A stretch of DNA of 64,000 bases, taken from NCBI GenBank assembly GCA_030141605.1, contig JAQGDQ010000198.1, positions 47,501 through 111,500 on the forward strand, in the 5' to 3' direction. This document shows positions 1 through 11,729 of this stretch, piece after piece. Source of the DNA: Tubiluchus corallicola (lineage: Eukaryota > Priapulida > Priapulimorpha > Priapulimorphida > Tubiluchidae). Under the pieces are notes generated by a model. That model had not been told where the DNA came from and did not search any database. It saw nothing but the letters and a program-made list of their open reading frames with translations. The translations under genes and the position numbers were made by a program. Within the stretch, counting starts at the first letter, position 1; every line of letters starts with the position of its first letter.

Positions 1-94
1 ACAACTGTTTTTGGCAAGAATACTTATTTTTTATTATCTATTATTTTTTAATTAATTAAAGTGAGGCGTGCAGTAATTATGTTTATGCTTTCAG

Positions 95-808
95 GGTTTA
101 TAGTGAGAGATCGACAGCAGAAAGAATCCGCTTTGTCACAACTGGTGAAAAGATCAGGTAAAGTCCAAACTGAAAATATATAATATATATATACAAATGC
201 AGGTCACAAAAACAAACATGGGCAAGGTGTATAAACTCTAATTCTAAGTAAGCAAATTTAAAGCACACAAAAACAAATAAGTAAACAAACAAATACACAA
301 CAAACAAAAAATAATATGTTTTCAGTAACTTTTTATCCTTGGAAAATCTTTGTGTTTTCAAGACATGTACCAGGGTATAGTTTGGCCTGGGACAGGAATA
401 TAGGAATAAATTTGCACATACACCTGCATTCATAACACAATTTAACCAAAAAATATCATGGAGTTACATTTGTACAGCTATTTTGTTAATTCTTTGGATG
501 AAAACTGAAAGTATAATCTACGTCATGTAATGTGTATTAGCAGCATAGTATATACAAAGCAATGATATTCTCACAAATAAGGACTCTGTGAAGGTACCTT
601 CAGCGCTTGAAATTTTTAATTCGTAATTCTAATGTGTCTTTCAGGTTTCTTGGTTAAAGTTGGATTATTTGACTCTGGGCCAGAAATTTTTGAAGACAAT
701 CAATATTGGGAAGTACCAGATGCAGAGAGTTTAGAAGCCATTAAAGTTAATCCATCACTTGTGTTCACCAAAACTCCTTCAGATGCTCTTATCTCATCTC
801 GAATGTAA
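95..808 (+). CDS. C-terminal part of an unrecognised protein (two last exons)
   Basis: Two exons are seen, 95-157 and 645-808. The first follows a TTTCAG acceptor and ends CAG|GTAAAG; the second follows a TTTCAG acceptor and ends with TAA at 806-808. The phases fit: two bases begin the first exon, one base is left at its end, and two bases begin the second. Together they give about 74 residues, first a basic helix-like stretch (RDRQQKESALSQLVKR), then an acidic aromatic stretch (EDNQYWEVPDAESLEAI), ending in SSRM. The gene begins before the window. I do not recognise the family and see no catalytic motif. The other frame of exon 1 would hit a stop soon after the junction. An exon chain is likely; its identity is unknown. 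Confidence 0.6.
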
Positions 809-2150
809 AACTAGTGCAAGGGTTCATCTTATAGGCACCTATAATCAGTAAAATATCGTTTTAGCGCCCTGTCTACTGTGGGTAAATGGAAAAAAACTTG
901 ATCCCGCAACTCGTCAATTTGGCCATTTTGGACTGACTAACAGTGGGCCAGTAGGCAAATGACTACAGAAACATAAGTGTGAGAAAAAGTGGATATGCTG
1001 CGACTGCAAAAGTAGAGGGGGAAGAAAGAGCAAACAGAGGAGAGAGAGAGAGAGAGAGACAATAGAAGTGGGCCAGACCACAGAGGAGGCAAGAGGAAAA
1101 GTGGAGACAGCAGAGGGGGGAGACAAGAAGAGCAAAAAAGAACAGACAGGAAAAAGAGTAGAAAATTTAGTTAAGTGGAAAAATATACCAGGAACGTTTT
1201 TAACATCACATTTCATGCGGCAAACTGTGAAAAGTTAAGCACTATAAAGATTGTTATGATCACACAAAACAAATGTAAGCACTTCATATTCATAATTCAC
1301 TACAAGTTCTAAATCTCAAACATACGTGAGCAAATAACATGCATAATGGTTAAGAGTTGAGCATAATTCACCACATTTGGCACGTTTACCGCACCAACGT
1401 AAAATGCAAATAAGTTGGTAAGCTTTTGTGTTTAATTAATTACGCATGATTAGGAGAAAGTAGCTACAAATATCACATATCACAATGCCTCAGCCTCAGA
1501 TCTTTCTTGATTGTCTTATACTGTAACTTGTAGTGTAGTAGTTAAAATGTATTTCTCTTACAAGTGCAACGAATTATTTAAATATGAGATTATTTGGTCA
1601 ACCAAATGATTTTTTTAATCAATTACGCGATGGACATTTTTGGGATTAAGGATTTTCTGGTGAGTGTCTCGAGTCCTGTACAGTTGCCCATATAACCCGG
1701 GCACTAAAACGATATTAAATTTGCTTCATCGTCATTATGTTGTTAGAAAAAACATTCTTCTATTATTGTAGTGGGTTTGTAGTTAAAATCATTTAAATAA
1801 TCACGTTATTTATTGTAATGCACCCATTAATTTAGTTAGAATGAGAGCAACTTTACTATATACTGAAATATAGTGTAGTATAACACAAATTGTTGACTCA
1901 CGGCAATACTACAATACAAATAAATTGCATCTAACCATAAGAGCTTTTACCAAATATATAGACGAAAAGGGAACAAAGTGTTTTCTCAAGGTTTATACAA
2001 GCTTATTTTGGTTCTCAACTAGTGAATAGTGCACTAACGAACCAATATTTACTTATCTCTTTGGATTTTAGCTTTGTAAATAAAAATAGCAATAGGCATT
2101 CTATAAATTCAAACTAGAACATTGTAGCATTATAAAGTAATATAATAACA
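809..2150. other. intergenic stretch between two convergent genes
   Basis: This holds the 3' flank of the gene ending at 808 and the far 3' flank of NAA50. Apart from a purine-rich tract at about 1005-1165, I see AT-rich sequence with no supported exon. Confidence 0.5.
1005..1165. repeat. purine-rich (GA) tract
   Basis: About 160 bases are almost all A and G on the + strand, with a (GA)n core at about 1040-1059. The open frame read from the other strand is low-complexity and is not a gene. Confidence 0.85.
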
Positions 2151-2151
2151 G

Positions 2152-2157
2152 TTTATT
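2152..2157 (-). terminator. candidate poly(A) signal for NAA50
   Basis: The minus strand reads AATAAA about 215 bases past the NAA50 stop codon, the first canonical signal seen downstream. Confidence 0.45.
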
Positions 2158-2371
2158 TTAAACAAAAACGGCACCTTTTAGCGTTTTATGTATTCTGAAT
2201 TAGCAAAAACATTAAAGTTTATGTTCTTCCAACAGGTGGTGAGAGCGGCAATAATAACTGTGTGACAGCAAACGAATTAAGATTTTACAATTGTGATTCT
2301 TGAATTGTTTAATAACCAACTAACATCTAACATAAAGCCTACCAAATCTACAAATTAAGTTAAAAGTATAG

Positions 2372-5253
2372 TTAAGAACCCTGATCAGACTTGATTATTT
2401 CCAAGCAATCGGCTTTGTCTCCATTGACGATTCCACCATGCAATGCTTTTTCTAGAACAAATGCATCCGCTGGCTCAATGCGTTTGTAATAATGTTCTTT
2501 TGTTTCTCTGATCTCAAAACCGTATTTCTTATAAAAGTTTATGGCTTGCTCATTATTAATCTGAACATGCCTGAAAGAAAAAACACGACAAAAATGTAGC
2601 AAATATTTAACTAGTAGCTTATTAGACAATTTCTTTAAAAAGTCAGTTCTAAAATTAATACAAAACATAGCAAGAATTTACAATCTAGATACTTTTTGTA
2701 TAGTTAGATCTGCTGCAAAACACTACATTTAGAACCAATTTACTAAATTAAAAGAACGTAAGAAGGAGGCCAAGCATAAGTTTAAAAAAAATTCCATTAT
2801 GTGTGTTTGTTCAGTGCCATCAATATAATAGATTGGTAATACCTCTTTGTTAGCCAAACAAGAAGCCGAAACAATAACAGACATATGTTATATAAGCTCA
2901 ACAGATACTAGCTATGCACCACACAGGTTACAATCATCATTAACAATCTGCCAAAGTCAACCATTTCAAGTTACATAATACTGAATGAAAAACCAAAATT
3001 TGACTTTTTTGCTGTGGATATAAAACATTTACTTTAGTAACAAATTAAAAATACAAAAGGAAAATGTATTTACAGTATCAGTACAATACAAATCAAAATA
3101 CTAACTTATATAAAAGAACAATACTAATCAGAACAAATGCTCAGACAGAAAATATTGAATTGTCAAATCTGAATATATAAATCATAACTTAATGTAAAAA
3201 TTGTTTTAGTGCTCCTGCCATTTTCATTTTTTTTCAAATCTACATGGAAAGTACAATGAGCATTTCATTGCTTCTATATCTGTCATTAGTTTCCTGTAAC
3301 ACGAGACACTTCATCCAGTGACGACTGTTCCTTATCGTCATGCAGTTAATTCAAACACTATACATATTCAGTTAGCTCAGATAACAATTATACTATTCTA
3401 TGCATGATCATAACGTGCAAAGACCATCATCATATACAATTTGCAATTTTAAGAAAATTTGTAGATTTTCTTCAAGTCACTGATGGAAAATTTGTCAACA
3501 AAAGTACGTGTAAAAAATTAGCATAAATGTTTCTGTTTCGAATCAGAAAATACAACAGTGGGTGTTATGCATTACACAGCCATCTAACACAGCCATCCAG
3601 ATACACTTATGGATAAAAATTAATAAACAATCGAATTTTATCTACTTACAAAAATATGCTGTCTATGTTGCCATCTCCAGAGCAGATTTCAAACACATGG
3701 TCTAACATCTTTGCTCCTACAATATTCATGTAACCTTTAAAACTTGTTTTCAAATTATTTACTTGGCTGTTTGCCTATCTACAGGTTTCTCAGCAAACAT
3801 GTACCAAAACTGCTTACATTGTCAGTAGAATAAACACAGAAATCAGCTTTTTCAGAGTGTACTGAGGAAAATATCTAAGGAGAGATGTGCCAACTGATTT
3901 CCTTACATCCAGTTTAATTTATAAAATGACTTCATGTCCTCTTTTAACACACTCTTTTTTAAGACAAACACAAAAGTATTTCACCATACTTTATCTGAAA
4001 ACTTCACCTGTTAGTTTGTTTTTATAAAGAAATGTAGCTTTACAAATGGCTGCTAGAAGAAATGATCACCACTAAATATGATGTATTTTGCTAGAAACAT
4101 GAAACCTACTTCACAAATTCATGGCAGCCTCCAACATAGATATAACTTCTTGTATAAAACGTACTTCGACGAATTATACGTTCGAACTGAATCGACAAGT
4201 TTTTCACGCTCTAACTTCAAAAATTCCTTGTGAGTGACTGCCATTATTAACGAATTATCAAAACATCTGGCCAGATTTCCATTTGCATTTCTAAGTAAGC
4301 GCAGAGTATCCAGCAAGGGTCCATGCTTTCCAGGGTGTTCATTAACATTTTTCCATATTTCACTACATGTAACTTTCCACAATTTTAAAATTTTTCACTC
4401 TAAGATGCACAGGCTAAGAAAATCCAAATTTTGCAATGCCACTACTTCCTTGAATCTCATTCCCTAATGAAAAATTATTCAGCACTTACCTATACCAAGG
4501 CGCCTGTAGGGAGCTAGGCAACCAAGAGTCATTATATATAGTTTTCTTTGTTTGTCACTGATGTCAATCCGACAGCAAACAGCACCAACGACTATGTCAT
4601 TATAAAATGCTAAAAAACAGGTAATAATAATTACTAGTGTTTAATGAGAAAAAAATCATAAAAATGATATATTATAATAAAGTAAAACTAGCTATATTGA
4701 TCAGTTATCAAAGACTATATCACAGAAGTAAAAAAACCTAAGTAAAAGCATATACAAGAGCATAGATTCTATATTTCATAACAAAAACAACCTAACATTT
4801 CCAACAATAACAGAGATCTCTTTGTTACATTACATATACTTCACAAGTCATAAAACAATAAACACCTAATAAAAAGTTATTGAACTAAAACTCAAAAATA
4901 AGTGTTTTGTATTTCAACCAGATGTTCGACAAATATAAGGCTATGACTTGAAAACAATACTATAAAAATTAAATATGCACAGCAACTGTATCAGTTAACA
5001 TGCTGAAACTTGTTCTTTTTTCATGCACTAAGTACAGAATTTGTGAACATCAGAATATTGTTAATTAATGCATACTTGCACACTTATCACTTATAGCTTA
5101 CCCAGCTTAGCTAGTTTTCCAGCTTCTAAAACATCTTTGTAGAATTTATCATTATAGGAAACCGGGAAAACGACCTGATTTAGCCGCTTGAGTTGCTTGA
5201 TATTATGTGGTGTCACATCACCCAATTCTATCCGTCCTCCTCTTGGACAAAAA
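2372..5253 (-). CDS. NAA50: N-alpha-acetyltransferase 50 (NatE catalytic subunit), first exon not located
   Basis: NAA50 is a GNAT-fold enzyme that transfers acetyl from acetyl-CoA to N-terminal methionines of nascent proteins; it works with the NatA complex and supports sister-chromatid cohesion. Four exons join in phase on the minus strand: 5253-5102, 4609-4490, 3716-3650 and 2570-2372, with the stop at 2374-2372. The product reads very close to vertebrate NAA50: RIELGDVTPHNIKQLKRL, then FPVSYNDKFYKDVLE, the acetyl-CoA loop in GCLAPYRRLGIG, the HVQINNEQAINFYKKYGFE strand and the YYKRIEPADA motif. About 160 residues are covered, nearly full length. The start codon lies in an upstream exon I could not fix; the open frame before 5253 (MFSILAFLF...) is only the pyrimidine tract of the acceptor. 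A decayed LINE lies upstream, so exon 1 may lie beyond it near 8.9-9.2 kb. Confidence 0.95.
4119..4382 (-). other. open frame of 87 codons inside a NAA50 intron
   Basis: An ATG-to-stop frame in NAA50 sense lies between exons 4490-4609 and 3650-3716. The predicted protein is mixed and not low-complexity (for example HGPLLDTLRLL, THKEFLKLEREKLVDSV). I recognise no family and see no clear flanking splice sites. It could be a remnant of an inserted gene or retroelement, or chance. Confidence 0.2.
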
Positions 5254-6539
5254 CTGCAAATAAAGAGAAAAGCTAGAATACTGAACATGCTCTGCTATAA
5301 TTTTGCATAAAAATAAGAGTAGAAATGGAATGGCTTCAACTGTCTTAAAGAAGCCAAGAGAAATTAACTCTAATACAAAATAGTCATTTTACTGTATGAT
5401 TGCATAAATGTTTATTGGCTTTTCTTCATCAATTGCAGCTGAGCTGTAGTCAAAGCAACACAAAAATTTATCCCTGGGTCATAACCAAACTTCTGATGAG
5501 CAAATAGGAATGAATACTATATTAGCAAAAACAAGTTTTACTGGGCTTGTGCTACTACTGTTAAAACATCCTTGATAAAAATTGAACTTGAGAAGCGAAC
5601 ACATTCAAACACCACAAAACACAGTACTCTTTTAAATTCATAGATATGCAAAGCTAAACATGGCTTAATTTACAGGCCCACCAATGCTTCATATTCATGT
5701 GAACACAAATTTTTTGTCAAATGTGCAATATGCAAAACCACTGCTAGATTAATGGTTTATAGAGACTTCATTGAGACTTCATTTTAGAATGCAAAGGCAT
5801 TACCACTCGTACAAAAATATTTAAAGCTGCTTAATGCTTTAAAGCTTATTGTGACCACTATTGCTGGGAAAAAAATCGTATGATACATTAAATAGTAAAA
5901 TCCACAGTTCATTAAATCCTAACTTCATTTTGTAATCCAAATTGCACTCTGAGAAGACAACAAAATTGTCTTAAGACCACATGATTGTCCCGCATTTCCA
6001 ATTCAGCTATTTCAGCAATTTTGTTTTAAGCACATTTTAACACCTTTGCATTTTTTCACTTAATGACCTATAACAACAAAACTGGTGATGATAGCAACAA
6101 ACTGGGAATTACTGTATTAGCTGCTGAAATGCAACACGTGCTGGAAACACTTCACCATAAACTGCAGAACAGTGACAATTCAAACAGGCAAACTCACCGA
6201 ATTCAGACAAGACATTGAAACGCATCTTGGAAAAAATCTACTGAAACAGACTACACTGGACATATTTTGACTTTATACTTGCATGCTATATAATGGTAGA
6301 CCTATTGCATCTTCTTATGCATGTATACATAATTAGGTCAAACTGAAATGCCTAATCTAACTGAGAAGCGATTGCACACATGAGAACGTTGATGACCCAA
6401 ATATATGAATGCTGAATCATCGCTGATGTTGAAGTTATATGTATTGTAAATTTGTAAAATTGGCATGCAGTTTGTCACATGATTTAAAAGGTAATCGCAC
6501 CACAGATAAAGGATACATACTTTACATGAATTACTTTAA
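5254..6539. other. intron or upstream sequence of NAA50, no feature seen
   Basis: AT-rich sequence upstream of the first located NAA50 coding exon. I see no exon or repeat I can support before the LINE starts near 6540. Confidence 0.4.
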
Positions 6540-6543
6540 TCAT

Positions 6544-8872
6544 TAGAATCCTACTTTATTGGACTTACTGATTGTTAACAATCTGCACATTGTATCAAAC
6601 CTGCAGTCACATTCACCAATTGGCAAAAGTGACCACTTAGTTATATCATATAGCATCGAAGCTTCCTGGGAAGTAAAAATTACTAATCATAAGAAATATA
6701 ACTTTTACAGAGCAGATCATACAGCTATAAAAAACTACTTAAATTCAAAAGATTAGGATGTAATTTTTCGAGATAAAGATTTATTTACCTGCAACAGTGC
6801 ATTGGAGGAAACATGGCAAAATCAAGGCAACAGTACAAAACCAAAGTGGTTTAATAATGAAATAAAATTGAAACTTAGGCAGAAGAAAGCTGCATGGAAA
6901 AAATATCAAAGAACAGCTTCTCGTGACAATTATGAATGATACGCTCCAACTAGGAATGATGTTACAATATTAGTTAGAACAGTGAGAAGAAACTTTGAGC
7001 AAAAATTGTCAGAAGAATGTGGTAGTAATCCTAAAGCGTTCTGGGCATATGTAAATTCTAATTTAATGAAAAAAAAGAAGGAGTAAGATCCTAAAAAGAG
7101 AAAATGGTAGTATTGCCACTACTGATTAAGAAAAGGCTAATGAATTACAGAATTTTTTCACATCTGTTTATATAAACGAAGATACAATCCAAATTCCTCA
7201 ACTACTACCAGTAACTGAGTATAAACTTGATGTATGTAGCATCAGTGAATTAGAACTTAGAACAAAAGTTAAAAAAATGAAGGCTAATGAATCTATGGGC
7301 CCTGATGGAATCCATGCAAGCATAATGAAGAACAATGAAGATATCCTTATAAGTCCAATGCTACAAATAATGAACCAAAGTTTATCCAGTGGTATAATAC
7401 CACCGAGTTCGAAAATGGCCAGAGTTTCTGCTATCCACAAGAAAGGTGAAAAAGACTTAGCAAAAAATTACAGACCTATCAGTCTGACATCAGTTGTTTG
7501 TAAATTGCTAGAAGGAAAACAAAGGAATAAAATCTACAACTTCATTCCTGAACATTATCTCATTCGTGATAGTCAACACAGCTACAGAACTGGCAGATCT
7601 TGTATTACAAATCTATTAGTTTCACTTAAAGAATGGATGGATTTACTTGATAATAAAGGCGAAGTTGATGTTATCTTTTACGATTTTTTAAAAGCGTTTG
7701 ATCGAGTACCCCATCTGAGACTGCTTTAAAAACTTGAATCATACGGAATTTGTGGTCACCTGCTAACATGGATTAATAGTTTTCTCTGTGGGAGAAGGCA
7801 ATGTGTAGTAGTCAATGGGCAAGAATCAGAATGGGCAAATGTGACCAACGATATACCACAGGGAAGTGTGCTTGGACCTATTTTACTTACTATTTACATA
7901 AATGATCTTCCTGAAGTTTTCAACTGCGGTAAAACCCTGTTTGCAGACGACATTAAAATATATGGAAAAGCATGTTGCCTGGTTGATTTTGAGATCATGC
8001 AGAATAATATTAACTATGATGAGCAATGGTGTCGCCAATGGCAAATGGAATTTAACACCGAAAAATGTAAGCTCCTGACTATTGGAAGGCATGATATTGC
8101 AGGTCGAACATATAAAATGGCACATGGACAAAGTTCTACAGAAATTATAAGCGTCACAGAAGAAAAAGATCTGGGTATTACCATTTACAGTATGCTTAAT
8201 TTTCAAACACATATAAACAACGTTGTTAATAAAGCACATGGAAGACTGACTTTAATCAAAGGTAGTTTCTCTTATCTTGATGGATCTATGATGACCAAAC
8301 TATATAAATCAATGGTTTGCCCTATATTGGATTATGGTGATCTGATATGGAGCCCAAATCGTCAAGACATGATAAGGAAAATTGAAAGTATACAACGTCG
8401 AGCTACCAAGACTCGTACCTGCTGTTTCTCATTCACCATATGCTGCAAGACTTAAGAGTCTAGACCTTAGAACTCTGAAGTACAGATGCAAAAGACAATA
8501 TTTAATCCAAACATTTCATATCCTTAAAGGTATAAAAACCATCAACAGCGAAATATTTTTCCATCGACAGACATACCATGGTACAAGAATTCACTCCTAC
8601 AAAATTAAGAAGAGAACAGTTTCCCAAAGGTGGAGTAGGAGGTTCACATTTGCAAGGCGAGTACTTAATGAGTGGAACACACTGCCTGACACTGTAGTCC
8701 AAACCTCCAATCCTGCACAGTTTAAGTCTCGTCTCGATAGACACTGGAAATGCAATCCTGAAAAAATATACACCCCAGGTTGCCACAATGGCAACAAGAA
8801 AACTTGTGCTACGCTTCAAGATCGCAGTGTGGCCACCTATTTTGTTCATTTTTTATATTAATAGGGTAAACA
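6544..8872 (+). mobile_element. decayed LINE of the CR1/L2/Jockey group, 5'-truncated
   Basis: The element begins inside the C-terminal end of an APE-type endonuclease: about 6560-6660 reads LLDLLIVNN then IGKSDHLVISYS, the SDH motif. A linker follows, then reverse transcriptase from about 7270 to 8450 with PDGIHASIMK, KNYRPISLTSVVCKLLEG, the DFLKAFDRVP block, IPQGSVLGPILLTIYINDLP and the FADD catalytic box near 7945. The tail at 8390-8860 (YAARLKSLDLRTLKYR, RVLNEWNTLPD) is typical of CR1-like elements. It is dead: in-frame stops near 6754, 6940, 7085 and 7727, and a frame change near 8400. Its 3' end is near 8870. It lies in opposite orientation to NAA50. Confidence 0.93.
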
Positions 8873-8925
8873 AGGAAGAGTGGAGAGTTCCATAATCTAT
8901 TTATGCTTAAAATCTATCCTTCAAC

Positions 8926-9250
8926 GGTAACGGAAAGTGCGCGTGCGACGACTCTGATCACGTGAAATAAAACATCGCAATGCATTACCTTGTCATATTA
9001 TTTAGTTTTTCACGTTCTACAACCACCAGTATATGTGGCAAGTCATATCTTAAACGCCATGAAAGAATCGGTGAACTATAATAAGTAAAAATAATAAATT
9101 ATAAAAGCAGTCATTAAATTGGCGCGAAGACTGACAAGACGGAAACACTTCGATTCCCATTGAACAGCTACAATTCATCCATCATAGAGATTGCTCGACT
9201 TCCTTGTGACTCTCACAATCATTTTTTCTATCTGAGCGAACTCAGCGAAG
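8926..9250 (-). promoter_or_regulatory. CpG-containing stretch, possible NAA50 promoter or first exon
   Basis: In an AT-rich neighbourhood this stretch has an unusual number of CpG dinucleotides, a run gcgcgtgcgacgac at about 8938-8951 and a CACGTG E-box at about 8960. It lies upstream of NAA50 beyond the LINE. No start codon with a donor of the right phase could be fixed. This is an inference from composition only. Confidence 0.2.
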
Positions 9251-11125
9251 TACATCACCTAGCTTCAAGTTTCAAACAGCCTTATAGCTTTTAACTATAC
9301 TAACTGCCAAATATCATATAGAATAAAAAATCTTCAGTGCTTCAATAAGAATAATTATAAGAGTAGAATAATAAGACGATTTTTAAAGGAATTACCAACC
9401 TTCTTGGATGTTAGGGCTTGTCCCAATGTTTGCAAAAATATTAAAGGATATAGTTATAAAAGTGTGACAAATGCCTCATGCAATTAGTAAAATTGTTTTA
9501 AAATCCCATTCATTTCATGTTTAGGCGCTCCTTCCTTGAACATCCGTTCTTCCACCAGTAACATACAATAAGTGTTAACAATAAATTAGATAACTAATTT
9601 TGTGGTATTTTTGCATAAACATTGGGCAAACTGCAGAAGCTTGGACTCGTTTAAGCAGCACGTTGCCTAAAATCACAAAGTCCACCAATTGCATCATAAT
9701 GACGGCTACTACTATATGCCTGAAAATGTTCATACTATAGCAGTAATCGAAATTAGCTTTGTGCTTTATGAAATTTAAAGTTTTATTGTAAGGAAACCCA
9801 TCTCACGTTTGCAAACAGTAAATTTCCACAGGTTGTTAAAGTTAAATAAAAATCAATAATTTTAGACAGCAGGGAACTACACATAACATTTAAACTTTTA
9901 AACATTAAGTATTATTATGTTTCAATATTTTACTGTCAGCAATCTTCTTCAGGTCATAAGGTTGTAAGGGGTATACAGTTACAATTTTTTGTTATGATTG
10001 TGCATGCTTGTTTGATTTTTTTATACATTGTAAACTGATAAGTATAACTGCATGATGAAATTTTTCTATATTTTTTGTTATGACACAGTCAGTAACTAAA
10101 TAAAAAAGTATTTAATTAATATAATTTTAAATATTTATAGATAGATAGATATAGATAGGTAATATATATACAATGATGAAATTAAATTAAATACTTTTTT
10201 ATTTAGTTACTGACTATATCCACAGATCGGGATGGTGATTGTGCATAACTTTTTCATTTACAATACCAAATGAATAGTAAGTTAAATTGCATGTCATTAT
10301 TTCCGACGTTTATTGAATTATCATTAATTAACGTTCATATATAGCATGATCTGCATAATATCGTACACAGATATACTTTACTTTTTCTTCTAATGTATAT
10401 AGTTTACTATATCCTTCTAATATATATATATATACTGGAATGTATGTACTATACTAATATTAAAAAAGATAATATATAGGCCCTATACTTCGGAAAATAT
10501 ACATTTAATAGCATTGTATACTACTAATTTAAAACTCAGTTTGAGGTGGCTGATTCGATGACTAATGTATTTTGCCACCCCTTTGCATTTGTTTGGCTTT
10601 TTAATTTATATTTTATTTTCTATGTATTATTATTAGGAAAATAAATGATTTGATAAAGAGTTTTAGAATAAAATTTTTACACTTTGTAAGAACCCGAGCA
10701 GTTTGCTACCTGTACACAGGACTTAAATGGATTTGGCATTAAATCTTGTGTGTACAATGTTTGCTAAAATGTCAGATCAACTTTATCACATAATTATACA
10801 CGATCCCAGTAATTTATCCACATGCCAATCTGCTTATTCAAGAACTTATATAATTAGTACTTCAATTATAAATATTTGTAAACGTTGGCGTATAATTAAT
10901 GGTGCAGCAGTTTTTGACTGCTCTGGGTTATTCTTGAATTTTGATTAAGTATGTCTGGAAATCAGGCGTTATCAGTGGCATAACTCGCAGTCGCGTGTTT
11001 TTTACTTTACTACACTTGTCGAAAGTCTTGTTAACTATTTGGGTAAGCAGAAGCTAATAATTGATACAAAGGGGACAAATTTATATGCAAATAATTTATA
11101 CATGTATATGATAAATTTTAAACAG
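9251..11125. other. intergenic AT-rich stretch
   Basis: No supported gene. It contains the inverted repeat at 10087-10215, a GATA-type microsatellite at about 10137-10160 and a (TA)n run near 10424. The 73-codon frame at 10727 has no coding character I trust. Confidence 0.5.
10087..10215. repeat. inverted repeat with 34-bp arms (fold-back or MITE-like)
   Basis: The left arm at 10087-10120 begins AGTCAGTAACTAAATAAAA; the right arm at about 10181-10215 is its reverse complement with one inserted base. The loop of about 60 bases is a GATA/TA-rich microsatellite. No target-site duplication is evident. Confidence 0.85.
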
Positions 11126-11261
11126 TAGCTTCGGAGAACAATACGTCCATTTGACTGCTCAGTGGTTGCCGTATACGAATTGTGTGGAGTGTTCATCGGT
11201 GGATTATACCTTGGAGGAGTCTACGTGGGTCGGTGGAGCGTCTGCAGAGGAGTGTAACTAA
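11126..11261 (+). other. possible short terminal exon or GC-richer island
   Basis: After an AAACAG acceptor-like sequence, a 45-codon frame runs to a TAA at 11259-11261 (SFGEQYVHLTAQWLP, then a cysteine-containing stretch). Its base composition is clearly less AT-rich than its neighbours. It could instead be part of a promoter or untranslated first exon for ACAT2 downstream. No family is recognised. Confidence 0.2.
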
Positions 11262-11309
11262 TGGCAAGGTGTACACTTTGCTGATGTACACTCTATCAAC
11301 GTATCGTCA

Positions 11310-11550
11310 GATGTAGATAAATGTATTTATCTCTTGTAATACACGGAAAATCAAGTACATAGCAAAATAAGTTATTAGTAGTTAGAGAAAGGGTGGCGAA
11401 AAAACCCTAAGAGGTTAGCAAATCAGTCACCCTTACTTAATTAAAATTAGTGCAAAAGAATCTAGCGACAATTTAAGCCAGGATAAAACAAAGAAAATTC
11501 TTCCTGTCAAACTGAAAAAAATTTAATAATGAAGAAATGGTAACAAAAAC
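11310..11550 (-). mobile_element. 3'-end fragment of a LINE related to the 11.7-14.7 kb copy
   Basis: A hairpin sequence at 11388-11434 (AAAGGGTGGC paired with GTCACCCTT) and a tail reading GTATTACAAGAGATAAATA on the minus strand match the layout of the 3' end of the neighbouring LINE. No coding part remains. Confidence 0.6.
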
Positions 11551-11729
11551 ATTAATAAATTACTTTTATTAAGTGGCAAAGCAATATAAAAATAAAAAAA
11601 ACAAACATAAGCAAAACAGGTAGAGAAACAAAACAAAAACTATCAGAAGTGAATAAGCATATAAAGTTACAATAAATAATAATGGATATAAAGATAAGCA
11701 TATTTAAGGAGTGAAAACTGAAATAAGCA

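Noticed and set aside
98-433. 111-codon minus-strand frame
   Set aside because: It overlaps the plus-strand exon at 95-157 and is made of AT-driven hydrophobic low-complexity residues.
914-1216. 100-codon minus-strand Ser/Leu/Pro-rich frame
   Set aside because: It is the reverse reading of a purine-rich GA tract.
5254-5288. MFSILAFLFICSF as the N-terminus of NAA50
   Set aside because: The DNA is a pyrimidine tract ending in TTTGCAG, a splice acceptor; NAA50 proteins start with a short polar segment from another exon.
7883-8239. 118-codon minus-strand frame
   Set aside because: Shadow of the LINE reverse-transcriptase reading on the plus strand.
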